DNA of 64,000 nucleotides from Microbacterium arabinogalactanolyticum (GTDB lineage Bacteria > Actinomycetota > Actinomycetes > Actinomycetales > Microbacteriaceae), in contig NZ_BRZC01000004.1 of NCBI RefSeq assembly GCF_030268005.1, forward strand, positions 434,001 through 498,000, written 5' to 3'. The stretch's first letter is position 1. Each line of letters begins with the position of its first letter. The translations under genes were made by a program, and so were the position numbers. Positions 24,853 to 33,871 of the stretch are shown piece by piece. Below the pieces are notes generated by a model. It was not told the origin of the DNA. It made no database searches and saw only the letters and a list, made by a program, of their open reading frames with translations.

Positions 24853-26964
24853 GTGAGCGAACTCAGCATCCAACCGCCCGTCGCAGACCGCCGTCCCGCC
24901 GCCCGCACCCACCACGGCGACACCTTCGAGGACCCCTACGAATGGCTGCGCGCCAAGGAGGACGCCGAGGTCGTGGCGCACCTTGAGGCGGAGAACGCGT
25001 ACACCGACGCCCGCACCGCCCACCTGAGCGGACTTCGCGACGAGATCTTCCAGGAGGTGAAGTCGCGCACCCTCGAGACGGACCTCTCCGTGCCGACTCG
25101 CCGGGGCGACTGGTGGTACTACGGCCGCACCGAGGAGGGCGCCCAGTACGGCATCCAGTGCCGAACCGCGATCTCCGGCCCGGACGACTGGACTCCCCCG
25201 GTGCTCGAGCCGGGCGTCGCCGTTCCCGGCGAGGAGGTGCTGCTGGACGGCAACGTCGAGGCCGAGGGGCACGAGTTCTTCTCGATGGGCGCCTTCGACC
25301 TCTCCGACGACGGCACGCGGATGCTCTGGTCGGTCGACTTCGAGGGCGACGAGCTGTACACCGCCCACGTCCGCGACCTCGTGACGGGCGAGCGACTTGC
25401 GGACGAGATCCCCAACACCGGCCAGGCGTTCTTCACCCCGGACGGGCTGTCCGTCGTCTACACGACCCGCGATGAGGCATGGCGGCCGGACACCCTGTGG
25501 CTGCACCGGATCGGAACGCCGGCGGACGCGGATGTGAAGCTGTTCCACGAGCCCGACGAGCGCTACTGGCTGGGCGCGGGCATCACGCGCAGCAAGAAGT
25601 ACCTCGTCATCGGACTGGGCTCCAAGATCACCAGCGAGGAGCTGCTGCTCGACCTGAGCGATCTGACCGCCGCACCGCATCCCGTCTGGCCCCGCGTGGA
25701 AGGCGTGGAGTACTCCGTGGATCACGCCGTCATCGACTGCGAGGACCGCCTCTTCATCCTTCACAACGACGGCGCCCTCGACTTCGAGCTCGTCTCGGTC
25801 GCGGCGTCCGACCCGCAGGGCGAGCGGCGCGTGGTGCTGCCGCACACCCCCGGCCGGCGACTGCTCGACGTGGACTGCTTCCGCGACTTCGCGACCGTCG
25901 AGTACCGCACCGAGGGCATGCCGCGGGCCGCGCTGCTGGACTACCGCACCGACGCGCTCGACGCCGTGGAGTTCGACGAGCCGCTCTACGAGACGTACTT
26001 CTCCGGGAACCCCGAGTGGGACGCCCCGTTCCTGCGGATGGGTTACACCTCGTTCGTGACGCCGTCCACCGTGCTGGAGCTGGAGCTCGCGACCGGCGAG
26101 AAGCACGTGCGCAAGCAGATGCCGGTGCTCGGCGGCTACGACTCGTCCGACTACGGTCAGCAGCGTGTGTGGGCCACCGCATCCGACGGCGCACAGGTGC
26201 CGATCTCGCTGGTGTGGAAGCGGTCGTTCGGCGAGCCCGGCGCCGAGGCGCGTCCCGTGCACCTGTACGGCTACGGGTCGTACGAGCACTCCATCGACCC
26301 CGGCTTCTCGACGATGCGCCTGTCGATGATGGACCGCGGCGTGATCTTCGCCGTCGCGCACGTTCGCGGCGGCGGCGAGATGGGCCGGCACTGGTACGAG
26401 GACGGCAAGGAGCTGACCAAGCGCAACACCTTCACCGATTTCGTCGCCGCCGGCCGCCACCTGGTCGAGACCGGGGTGACCAGCCCGGAGCGGATGGTCG
26501 CCGAGGGCGGCAGCGCGGGCGGGCTGCTGATGGGCGCGGTCACGAACCTCGCCCCCGAGCTGTTCGCCGGCATCCTCGCCGCCGTGCCGTTCGTCGACGC
26601 GCTGACCACCATCCTCGACCCGTCGCTGCCGCTCACGGTGATCGAGTGGGATGAGTGGGGCGACCCGCTGCACGACGCCGAGGTGTACACGTACATGAAG
26701 TCGTACACGCCGTACGAGAACATCGCGGCGGATGCCTCGGCCTATCCGCGCATCCTCGCGATGACCTCGCTCAACGACACCCGCGTGCTGTACGTCGAGC
26801 CGGCGAAATGGGTGCAGGCGCTGCGCCACGCGGGTGCCGCCGACGTGATCATGAAGTGCGAGATGTCGGCGGGCCACGGCGGCGTGAGCGGCCGGTACAA
26901 CGCCTGGCGCGAGCGCGCGTTCGAGCTCGCCTGGATGCTGGACGTGCTGGGCCTGGCGGACTGA
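24853..26964 (+). CDS. ptrB: Oligopeptidase B (S9A prolyl oligopeptidase family)
   Basis: A 703-residue serine peptidase with an N-terminal beta-propeller (about 75-410) that screens substrates and a C-terminal alpha/beta-hydrolase domain. The catalytic triad is Ser554 (GGSAGG), Asp642 (LNDTRV) and His675 (GHGG). HVRGGGEMGRHWYEDGK is typical of the family. It should cleave short peptides after basic residues in the cytoplasm. The GTG at 24853 has TAGCGT 6 nt upstream, suggesting a leaderless mRNA. It is followed by a 530-nt gene-poor scar. Confidence 0.92.
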   Translation: MSELSIQPPVADRRPAARTHHGDTFEDPYEWLRAKEDAEVVAHLEAENAYTDARTAHLSGLRDEIFQEVKSRTLETDLSVPTRRGDWWYYGRTEEGAQYGIQCRTAISGPDDWTPPVLEPGVAVPGEEVLLDGNVEAEGHEFFSMGAFDLSDDGTRMLWSVDFEGDELYTAHVRDLVTGERLADEIPNTGQAFFTPDGLSVVYTTRDEAWRPDTLWLHRIGTPADADVKLFHEPDERYWLGAGITRSKKYLVIGLGSKITSEELLLDLSDLTAAPHPVWPRVEGVEYSVDHAVIDCEDRLFILHNDGALDFELVSVAASDPQGERRVVLPHTPGRRLLDVDCFRDFATVEYRTEGMPRAALLDYRTDALDAVEFDEPLYETYFSGNPEWDAPFLRMGYTSFVTPSTVLELELATGEKHVRKQMPVLGGYDSSDYGQQRVWATASDGAQVPISLVWKRSFGEPGAEARPVHLYGYGSYEHSIDPGFSTMRLSMMDRGVIFAVAHVRGGGEMGRHWYEDGKELTKRNTFTDFVAAGRHLVETGVTSPERMVAEGGSAGGLLMGAVTNLAPELFAGILAAVPFVDALTTILDPSLPLTVIEWDEWGDPLHDAEVYTYMKSYTPYENIAADASAYPRILAMTSLNDTRVLYVEPAKWVQALRHAGAADVIMKCEMSAGHGGVSGRYNAWRERAFELAWMLDVLGLAD

Positions 26965-27009
26965 GCTCGGCGCTCCCGTCGTCGCGGTTGTTCCGCGCGT
27001 GCGGATGGC

Positions 27010-27453
27010 GTGTTCCAGTAGTCGTCGGTGCGTTGAGTCCGAAGCCGCCACTGCTGGGACACGCCAGAGGTATGACCCCGCACTGGCGAGTGTGGGAGTC
27101 TGCCACCGGCCGGTTCTGAGGCCGGAGAGCTGCCCTGTCGCAGAACGGGTCGGCAAGCTGCCGCGCTGTGGGAACTGGACGACCTCAGGATGCCGACCGC
27201 TGGGACGCCATCCGCGAGCGGGGCTGGCAGCACGTCCGCATCCTCAGCCACCACCTGCGCCCGAATCCACAGCTCGCCGTGGACAAGGTCGCAGTCGCGC
27301 TGTTCGCCGCGGGGTGGCGTCCGGGACGCGGATGACGTCGAGTCTCACAAGATGCGGGTGGCGTGACATCCGGCCCGCCGTTGCGGCGACACAGCCAGCC
27401 GCATGTCCCACAAGCGGCTGGTGCGGGCGCCGTGCACCCGCCGTATGTGAGAC
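27010..27453. repeat. Cluster of short related repeats in a gene-poor region
   Basis: Three copies of a 19-mer lie at 27342-27360 (GTCTCACAAGATGCGGGTG), 27405-27423 (GTCCCACAAGCGGCTGGTG) and, inverted, 27435-27453 (GTCTCACATACGGCGGGTG). Two more diverged copies occur at 27010-27030 and, inverted, at 27043-27062. They flank a broken coding fragment. The rest of 26965-27494 holds no intact gene. Confidence 0.6.
27130..27335 (+). pseudogene. Degenerate C-terminal fragment, possibly of an endonuclease-domain (DUF559-like) protein
   Basis: From 27186 one frame reads QDADRWDAIRERGWQHVRIL followed by SHHLRPNPQLAVDKVAVALFAAGWRP and a TGA at 27333. This looks like a real protein tail similar to the ends of VSR-fold, DUF559-like proteins of Microbacteriaceae. 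Just upstream the plausible continuation (LWELDDL) is in a different frame, and no start or N-terminal domain exists. I read it as a decayed gene. The family call is tentative. Confidence 0.4.
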
Positions 27454-27494
27454 ACGCCGTGGCTCCGCTCGACACGCACCGGTGTCGAAGAACA

Positions 27495-28523
27495 TCAGCC
27501 GAAGAGCGCGGAGGCCTCCTCGTAGCGGCTGAGCGGCACGGTGTTCAGCTCGCCGAGCGCCTCCTCGAAGGGCACCCGCACGATGTCGGTGCCGCGCATC
27601 GCGACCATCTGACCCCAGCACTCGTCCACGAGGGCGTCGGCGGCGTTCAGGCCGAGGCGAGTCGCGAGCACGCGGTCGAAGCCCGAGGGGGAACCGCCGC
27701 GCTGGATGTGGCCCAGCACCGTCGAGCGGGTCTCGATGCCGGTGATCCGCTCGATCTCGGGTGCCAGGATCTCGCTGATGCCGCCGAGCCGCGGGCGGTT
27801 GAACGCGTCCAGGCCCTTGTCGCTGTAAGCCTCGTCCATGCCGCTCAGCTTGAAGCCCTCGGAGACGACGACCAGTGGCGCGCGACCGCGGTCGAAGGCA
27901 CGGGTGACGAGCGCGCAGATCTCGTCGATCGACATCGGCACCTCGGGGATGCAGATGACGTGAGCACCCGCCGCCATTCCGGCGTGCAGCGCGATCCAGC
28001 CGACGTGACGGCCCATGACCTCGGCGACCATGCAGCGCTGGTGGGAGTCGCCGGTGGTGCGAAGCCTGTCCATGGCGTCGGTGGCGATGTTCACGGCGGT
28101 GTCGAAGCCGAACGAGTAGTCCGTCGCCCGCAGGTCGTTGTCGATCGTCTTCGGCACGCCGAGCACGTTGATGCCGTCCTTGGAGAGCCGGTCCGCGGCG
28201 GCCAGCGTTCCCTCGCCGCCGATCGCGACGATGCCGTCGATGCCGTGCGCGGCCAGGGTCTTCGCGATGTTCTCCGCTCCCCCGCGCACACCCTCGTAGG
28301 GGTTGGTGCGGCTGGTGCCGAGGATCGTGCCGCCGACCTTGGACAGACCCTTCACCTCGTGACGTGTGAGGGGGAAGAAGTCGCCGTCGACGACGCCGCG
28401 CCAGCCGTCACGGATCCCGACGAACTCCAGGTTGTAGGTGGTGGTGCCCTTGAGCACGATGCCGCGGATGACGGCGTTGAGTCCGGGGCAGTCGCCGCCG
28501 CTGGTGAGGATGCCGATCTTCAT
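27495..28523 (-). CDS. pfkA: 6-phosphofructokinase
   Basis: A 342-residue glycolytic enzyme that phosphorylates fructose 6-phosphate. It has GGDCPGLNAVIRG (residues 9-21), GGEGT at 102-106, PKTIDND at 124-130 and MGRHVGW. Gly in GGEGT is the ATP-type residue, while Lys in PKTIDND is usual in the mixed actinobacterial group that includes pyrophosphate enzymes. ATP use is more likely. The ATG at 28523 has a weak ribosome site. No allosteric role can be inferred. Confidence 0.93.
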   Translation of the reverse strand: MKIGILTSGGDCPGLNAVIRGIVLKGTTTYNLEFVGIRDGWRGVVDGDFFPLTRHEVKGLSKVGGTILGTSRTNPYEGVRGGAENIAKTLAAHGIDGIVAIGGEGTLAAADRLSKDGINVLGVPKTIDNDLRATDYSFGFDTAVNIATDAMDRLRTTGDSHQRCMVAEVMGRHVGWIALHAGMAAGAHVICIPEVPMSIDEICALVTRAFDRGRAPLVVVSEGFKLSGMDEAYSDKGLDAFNRPRLGGISEILAPEIERITGIETRSTVLGHIQRGGSPSGFDRVLATRLGLNAADALVDECWGQMVAMRGTDIVRVPFEEALGELNTVPLSRYEEASALFG

Positions 28524-28690
28524 GCTGCTGCCTTCGTGCTTCGGGAGGAGAGGGGAATCGGCGACGTTGCCTGTTCTCGACCCTAGTGGTGATGCACCGC
28601 GGATGCCATTCCTGAAGGCGCGAAAACCAAGAATCTTGACGTCGGATCCCAGGCATCCGATGAGTTCTTGACGAAAGCTGCCGATATCGA

Positions 28691-28732
28691 CGAAAGAGGG
28701 CGCCAAGAACGTGTGTTCTTAACGCCCTCTTC
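28691..28732 (-). terminator. Terminator of the SNF2 helicase gene
   Basis: A long interrupted stem (28691-28702 with 28722-28732, plus inner AAGAAC/GTTCTT) lies 14 nt past the helicase stop. A short T-rich stretch follows on the minus strand. Confidence 0.7.
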
Positions 28733-28745
28733 GGGAATGTGACGA

Positions 28746-30893
28746 TCAGGCGGCGCCGAGCGCCTCCCGCAGCAGGTGCATGAGGGCCGCGAGCTGCACG
28801 GATTCGCCCGGAGCCTCCTCCACCGCCTCGCCGTCCAGGGCGCGCGCGGCGAGCCCCTGCTTCTGGTCGATGAGCTCGGCGATCTTCGTGTCGATCGTGT
28901 GCGCGGCGATGATCCGCCACGCGGTCACCGGCTCGTCCTGTCCGATGCGGTGCACCCGGTCGATGGCCTGGGTCTGCTCGGCCGCGGTCCAGCTGAGCTC
29001 GGCCAGGACGACGTTCGAGGCCACCTGCAGGTTGACGCCGACGCCCGCGGCGGTCAGCGAGCAGACCGCGATGCCCACCGAGGGGTCGTTGTTGAAGGCG
29101 TCGATGGCCTGCTGACGTGCCGGGGTGGACTGGTCGCCGCGGATCGACACCGCCTTGATACCGGACGCCGCGAAATGCGCCTCGGCCTGGTCCATGACGT
29201 CGATGTGCTTGGCGAAGAAGACGACCTTCTCCACCGAGCGCTGCAGCTGGGCGGCGTAGTCGGCCGCGAGCATCGCCTTGGCCTGGCCGATCCGGCGCAC
29301 CATCGTGAAGACGTTGTCGCCGCCGGTGCCGGCGGCCTTCGACTCCTCGAGCTCGTTGTGCGCGACCAGCCGGACGATGTCGTCGTCGATCTCGTGCGAG
29401 CCCGACGGACCGTGGGCAGCAGTGCGGGCCTCGACGATGCGCCGGTACTTGGCGGCCATCCGCTCCCCCAGCTCGCGCTCGGCGGCGCGGATGCTGCGGC
29501 CGTACTCGTCGTCCAGCTGGACGGGAAGATCGGCGATGAGCTTGTCCGGGAGGTCGGCGGCGACGTCCTTCTTCTTTCGGCGCACGATGCCCATCGAGAT
29601 GACGGCCTCGCGCGCCTCGGCGTAGAAGGACTTGTCAGCCGGCGTGAGTCCGGTGGCATCGAGCTTCTCCATCAGGGGCGCCTCCGGCTTCTCGCCGTTG
29701 GTCCAGCCCAGGAACCGCCAGATCGCGTCGAAGTCCTCGACGTCGTTGATCAGCGGGGTTCCGGTCAGCGCCATCATCAGTGGATGCTGCTCGCGCTCGC
29801 GGATGCGGGAGGCCAGCGCCAGCACGTTCTGAGAGCGCTGCGAGGACAGGTTCTTGATGAAGTGCGCCTCGTCGACGACCATGCCCTTCAGGCCGATCGC
29901 GCCGAGCCAGGACAGGTGCCGGTCGAGGATCTCGTAGTTCACGATGAACACGTCGGCGAAGGCGTCGATGTCGTCGCCGTCGCCCTGGATGACCGTGGCA
30001 CGGCGCTGCGGCGTCCACAGCTCCACTTCGCGCGCCCAGTTCATCTTCACCACGTTGGGGACGACGACGAGCAGCGGATACGCGTCGGCGACGGATGCCG
30101 CGAGCACCGACTGGGCGGTCTTGCCCAGACCCGGCTCATCGGCCAGCAGGAAGCTGCGATGCCCGGCGCGCACGGACTCCACGAACCGCGACTGGTGCAC
30201 CATGACCTCGCGACCCTTGGGCGAGATGTGGTCGTACTCGGGCAGCGGCGGCAGCTCCATGGAGGCCGCGCTTCCGCCCGCACCGGACTCGAACGCCTTG
30301 TACAGCGGGCCCATGAGCTCCCAGCCGTCCAGGCGGCGCCGAGGCACGGAGGCCGGGCGCGGCGTGAGGTCAGGGGCGAGGAACGGGTTCGCGAGCTGAC
30401 GCGACTCGACCGACGGCGGGGTGACCTGCTTCTCGGCGAGGGCGGCGGGCACGACCTGCGTGGTGCGCACCGGCGCGATGTCGGTGATGATGAGCTCCTC
30501 GGGTGCGAGCTCGGCACCCGACTCGAGCAGCCAGTCGCGACGCATCCGCTTGGCAACCGGCGAGGTCGCCTGGTCTGCCTCCAGCAGCTGGATCAGGGAG
30601 GTGTCGCGTGCCGCGGTCTTGGCGAGGATGGTCGCCACGCCGTCGAGGCGCTTGAGCAGCTCGGCGCGCGCGGAGTCGCCGAGCTCGGCATCCGACTTCA
30701 CCCTGGCGCGCTCCTCGCGCACGAGGAACGCGATCACCTGGAACTTGACGCGGTTCGTGGGGCCGAGCTTGGATCGCTGGGCCTTGGCCTCGATCTCGCG
30801 GACCTTGCGCGCGAGTATCGGGATCAGGGGTGCCTCTTCGTCTCGACGAGAGGTCTTCTTGCGCCGCGATGCGGCGGTCGCCGTGGTCGGCAT
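28746..30893 (-). CDS. SNF2-family DNA helicase/translocase (SMARCAL1-like)
   Basis: A 715-residue Swi2/Snf2 ATPase. A basic, helical N-terminal region (1-200) precedes the two RecA-like lobes: Walker A DEPGLGKTAQS near residue 245, DEAH box VVDEAHFIKN near residue 335, TGTPLIND, and in lobe 2 CSLTAAGVGVNLQ and QAIDRVHRIGQ. No zinc finger or nuclease domain is fused. A role in DNA repair or fork remodelling is inferred from the family. The ATG at 30893 follows AGGAGGAGC. It is a single-gene unit with its own terminator. Confidence 0.88.
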   Translation of the reverse strand: MPTTATAASRRKKTSRRDEEAPLIPILARKVREIEAKAQRSKLGPTNRVKFQVIAFLVREERARVKSDAELGDSARAELLKRLDGVATILAKTAARDTSLIQLLEADQATSPVAKRMRRDWLLESGAELAPEELIITDIAPVRTTQVVPAALAEKQVTPPSVESRQLANPFLAPDLTPRPASVPRRRLDGWELMGPLYKAFESGAGGSAASMELPPLPEYDHISPKGREVMVHQSRFVESVRAGHRSFLLADEPGLGKTAQSVLAASVADAYPLLVVVPNVVKMNWAREVELWTPQRRATVIQGDGDDIDAFADVFIVNYEILDRHLSWLGAIGLKGMVVDEAHFIKNLSSQRSQNVLALASRIREREQHPLMMALTGTPLINDVEDFDAIWRFLGWTNGEKPEAPLMEKLDATGLTPADKSFYAEAREAVISMGIVRRKKKDVAADLPDKLIADLPVQLDDEYGRSIRAAERELGERMAAKYRRIVEARTAAHGPSGSHEIDDDIVRLVAHNELEESKAAGTGGDNVFTMVRRIGQAKAMLAADYAAQLQRSVEKVVFFAKHIDVMDQAEAHFAASGIKAVSIRGDQSTPARQQAIDAFNNDPSVGIAVCSLTAAGVGVNLQVASNVVLAELSWTAAEQTQAIDRVHRIGQDEPVTAWRIIAAHTIDTKIAELIDQKQGLAARALDGEAVEEAPGESVQLAALMHLLREALGAA

Positions 30894-31037
30894 GCTCCTC
30901 CTGAGCGTGAATGCCGAAGCGCCGAAGTGGCCTTCGGTTCCTACTGTGTTCCGCGTGTGGCGCCAGCCAGGACCGTGCGGAGTGCGGCTCTCGGACTGCG
31001 CGCGCAGCGGCGGCTTCGAGTGCCAGGCGTCAGTTTA

Positions 31038-31053
31038 CGGCATCGGGATGCCG
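31038..31053 (-). terminator. Small stem-loop after ribF
   Basis: A 6-bp stem (CGGCAT with ATGCCG) with a 4-nt loop, followed on the minus strand by TAAACTG, starts 11 nt past the ribF stop. It is a weak but correctly placed terminator candidate. Confidence 0.45.
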
Positions 31054-31063
31054 AATGCGGGGT

Positions 31064-32011
31064 TCAGCCCAGGCCGAGTCGCGTCCGCGCCTCGGCGACA
31101 TCCGCCGCGATCTGCGCGATCAGAGCATCCATGCCCTCGAACGCGACCATGCCGCGCAGGTGGTCGGTGAACTCCACGGTGACCCGGTGGCCGTACAGGT
31201 CCAGGCCCGACGCGTCGAGCACATGCGCCTCGACCTGACGTCGCTCGACGTCGTCGAAGGTCGGGTTCGTGCCCACCGAGATCGCGGCGGGATGCCGGAT
31301 GCCGGTGTCATGGTCGTCCAGCCAGCCGGCGTACACACCGTCGGCGGGTGCGAGCGCGTCGATGAGCTCGGAGAGGTTCGCGGTCGGGAAACCGAGCTCG
31401 CGCCCGCGCTTGAGGCCGTGCACGACCTCACCGGTGACGGCGACGGGGCGCCCGAGCGCCTTCGCCGCCTCGACGACGTCACCCGCCGCCAGCAGTTCGC
31501 GGATCCACGTCGACGAGACCCGACGCTGCTCGCCGTCGGGATGCACGTCGTCGATGACGTCGACGGTGAAGCCGTACGTCGGGCCGAGCTCGCGCAGCAG
31601 CTCGGGCGTGCCCGCGCCCCCGCGGCCGAAACGGAAGTCGCGTCCGACGAGCACGGTCACCACATGCAGCGCGTCCACCAGGATGCTGCGCACGAAGTCT
31701 TCCGCGGCGAGTGACGCCAGGGCCCTGTCGAAGGTGAGCACGAGAGTGGCGTCGAGGTCGAGCTCGGCCAGCAGCTGGACCTTGCGGTCGGTGGCCACGA
31801 CGTTCTCCGGGCACAGCTCGGGGCGCAGGATCTCGAGCGGGTTGCGGTCGAAGGTCACCGCGACCGTCTTGGCGCCCACGGCGGCCGCATCCACCCGCAT
31901 CCGCTCGATGATCGCGCGGTGGCCGACGTGCACGCCGTCGAACTTGCCGATGGCGACGACACTGGGGCCGAAGTCGGCGGGCACCTCGGACGGGTCACGG
32001 AAGACGATCAT
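31064..32011 (-). CDS. ribF: Bifunctional riboflavin kinase / FAD synthetase
   Basis: A 315-residue enzyme that makes FMN and then FAD. The N-terminal adenylyltransferase domain has AIGKFDGVHVGHRAII (nucleotide-binding), and the C-terminal flavokinase domain (about 185-310) has GRELGFPTANL. The ATG at 32011 overlaps the stop of the membrane-protein gene upstream (ATGA). It belongs to a minus-strand run truB, membrane protein, membrane protein, ribF. Length and domains are normal for the family. Confidence 0.95.
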   Translation of the reverse strand: MIVFRDPSEVPADFGPSVVAIGKFDGVHVGHRAIIERMRVDAAAVGAKTVAVTFDRNPLEILRPELCPENVVATDRKVQLLAELDLDATLVLTFDRALASLAAEDFVRSILVDALHVVTVLVGRDFRFGRGGAGTPELLRELGPTYGFTVDVIDDVHPDGEQRRVSSTWIRELLAAGDVVEAAKALGRPVAVTGEVVHGLKRGRELGFPTANLSELIDALAPADGVYAGWLDDHDTGIRHPAAISVGTNPTFDDVERRQVEAHVLDASGLDLYGHRVTVEFTDHLRGMVAFEGMDALIAQIAADVAEARTRLGLG

Positions 32012-32463
32012 GCGGAGATTTCCTGCGGTTGGTGCGTGCGCAGCCACCACAGACCGAACAGCGGCAGCACGAGAGGGATGAAGACGTAGCCCATACCGAA
32101 GTACGACCACACGCTGTCGTGGCCGAAGAGCGTCGGCACGAGCAGGCTCAGCAGGCCCACGGTGACCACGCCGGTCAGCTCGAACAGGATGGCGATCCAG
32201 GCGACCGCGTACCAGCCCCGCCGATGCGCGAGGACCAGGGCGAGCGTGGCCAGGATGTACACGACCGCGGCGAGGGCGGAGAGCGAGTACGCCAGCGGGG
32301 CCTCGTCGAAGCGCCGCACGATCTGCACGAAGCTGCGCCCGGTCGCGCCCAGCGCCATGACGGCGTAGACGATCACGAGAACCCGCCCGATACCCGTCAT
32401 CCGGGTGCGCCCGTGATCGCTCATCGGGTCAGCGGGCTGGGACGGAGCATCGGTGTGGGACAT
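32008..32463 (-). CDS. Four-helix membrane protein of unknown function upstream of ribF
   Basis: A 151-residue protein with a 25-residue hydrophilic start and four helices, around VLVIVYAVMALGATG, YSLSALAAVVYILATLALVLA, AVAWIAILFELTGVVTVGLL and FGMGYVFIPLVLPLFGLWWL. I know similar membrane proteins next to truB/ribF in Microbacteriaceae but no function. The ATG at 32463 was chosen; an ATG at 32475 is also possible. It is coupled to ribF by an ATGA overlap. Confidence 0.75.
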   Translation of the reverse strand: MSHTDAPSQPADPMSDHGRTRMTGIGRVLVIVYAVMALGATGRSFVQIVRRFDEAPLAYSLSALAAVVYILATLALVLAHRRGWYAVAWIAILFELTGVVTVGLLSLLVPTLFGHDSVWSYFGMGYVFIPLVLPLFGLWWLRTHQPQEISA

Positions 32464-32523
32464 CGCATCCACCATCCTATGCCGCCGCGGGCAGCGCGAG
32501 CCGCGGCGGGTCGCAGCGGGCGG

Positions 32524-32892
32524 TCATCCGATCTGCAGGGTCCAGATGCTCTGCATCCGCCACAGCATGATCGCCAGCGACAGGCCGACCACGCCGAGCA
32601 CGACCGTGCTCCAGCGGGTGCGGTCCAGCAGCGCCCAGGCGGTGCCGCCGACAGGAAGCAGGACGGCGGCGATCAGGTACACCCAGTACTCGAGCAGGTC
32701 CCCGGTGGGCGGATTGCCTGCCAGCGGCGCGATGATCGCGACCACGACCTGCACGATCAGCAGCACCTCGACCAGCAGCAGGCTGCCCACGGTGTAGTCG
32801 CTGGGACGACGTCCGACGAGCCCGGCGATCAGGCAGAAGAGCCCGGATGCGCAGGCGACCGCGATCTGCACGATCGTGAACCACAGGATCAC
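32524..32892 (-). CDS. Four-helix membrane protein of unknown function coupled to truB
   Basis: A 122-residue protein of four closely packed helices (FTIVQIAVACASGLFCLIAGL, VGSLLLVEVLLIVQVVVAII, YWVYLIAAVLLPVGGTAWAL and WSTVVLGVVGLSLAIMLW). Its GTG start at 32892 overlaps the truB stop (GTGA), so it is made together with TruB. No motif is recognised. It resembles unannotated small membrane proteins found beside truB in related genomes, but its role is unknown. Confidence 0.75.
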   Translation of the reverse strand: MILWFTIVQIAVACASGLFCLIAGLVGRRPSDYTVGSLLLVEVLLIVQVVVAIIAPLAGNPPTGDLLEYWVYLIAAVLLPVGGTAWALLDRTRWSTVVLGVVGLSLAIMLWRMQSIWTLQIG

Positions 32893-33782
32893 GCCTGCAC
32901 CTCCGGCATGTTCATGGCGCTCTTGATGTCGTGCCCGCGGGCCTCGATGATGCCGACGAGGACGCCGGCCGGGTCGATCGCCGCCACCTCGGCAGCATCG
33001 AGCCGGTCGCGCTGCCCGACGAGTCGCTTGCCGTGGCGGAGGTCTCGCGCCTCCTCCGCAGTGACCTCCAGCACGGGCATGACACGGGTCGCCGCCGCTG
33101 CGGGTGTGATGGTCGCGGCGCCCTCGAGCGCGTCGATGCCGACGGCATCCGTCACCTCGAACCCGCCGACTCGGGTCCGACGCAAGGCCGTCAGGTGTCC
33201 GCCGACGCCGAGCGCGTCGCCGAGGTCCCGCGCGATCGCGCGGATGTACGTGCCCGAGGAGCAGTCGACGATCACGTCCAGGTCGAGGAACCCCTCCGCT
33301 CGACGCTGGGACAGCACGTCGAAACGGGAGACCGTCACCTGCCTGGCTGCGAGTTCGACGCTCTCCCCCGCCCGCACCAGGTCGTAGGCGCGCTTGCCCG
33401 CCACCTTGATGGCGGAGACCGAACTGGGGACCTGCGAGATCGTGCCGGTGAGGTTCCGGATGCCGGCGGAGACCGCCTCGTCGTCGACGGATGCCCAGTC
33501 CTCGGCATCCGCGGTGTCGACGATGTCGCCCTCCGCGTCGTCCGTGGTCGTGCGGGCACCGAGGCGGATGGTCGCCGTGTAGGTCTTGTCGGCGCCGACG
33601 ATGTACGTCAGCAGCCGCGTGGCGCCCTCGATACCGATCACCAGCAGACCGGTCGCCATCGGGTCCAGCGTGCCGGCGTGCCCGACCTTGCGGGTGCCGA
33701 ACGCGCGCCGGACGCGCGCGACAACGTCGTGGCTGGTCAGGCCTGCGGGTTTGTCGACGAGGAGGATGCCGTGCGATGCCAC
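32889..33782 (-). CDS. truB: tRNA pseudouridine-55 synthase TruB
   Basis: A 297-residue enzyme that converts U55 of the tRNA T-loop into pseudouridine. Motifs are DKPAGLTSHDVV, GHAGTLDPMATG with the catalytic Asp40, and SSGTYIRAIARDLG. The C-terminal part carries a short PUA-like region. The GTG start at 33782 is the only reasonable start. It is the first gene of the truB, membrane protein, membrane protein, ribF run and is divergent from mutY. Confidence 0.96.
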   Translation of the reverse strand: MASHGILLVDKPAGLTSHDVVARVRRAFGTRKVGHAGTLDPMATGLLVIGIEGATRLLTYIVGADKTYTATIRLGARTTTDDAEGDIVDTADAEDWASVDDEAVSAGIRNLTGTISQVPSSVSAIKVAGKRAYDLVRAGESVELAARQVTVSRFDVLSQRRAEGFLDLDVIVDCSSGTYIRAIARDLGDALGVGGHLTALRRTRVGGFEVTDAVGIDALEGAATITPAAAATRVMPVLEVTAEEARDLRHGKRLVGQRDRLDAAEVAAIDPAGVLVGIIEARGHDIKSAMNMPEVQA

Positions 33783-33871
33783 CCGTCAAGCCTATCGAGA
33801 CGGATCAGAGGACGCCGTCGCAGGTCGCGTGATCAGCCCGCCGAGGCAGAGAGCTCGTCTAGGCTGGCGGG

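Noticed and set aside
23410..27156. Very long minus-strand open frame across pit and the oligopeptidase gene
   Set aside because: It is the antisense shadow of ptrB and a wrong frame of pit; composition is Arg/His/Gly-rich without domains, a usual effect of high GC content.
28776..31238. Long plus-strand open frame over the helicase and the ribF end
   Set aside because: It is antisense to the clear SNF2 helicase, with no known motif or codon bias.
31980..32040. FMN riboswitch before ribF
   Set aside because: ribF is coupled by ATGA to the gene upstream, leaving no leader for a riboswitch.
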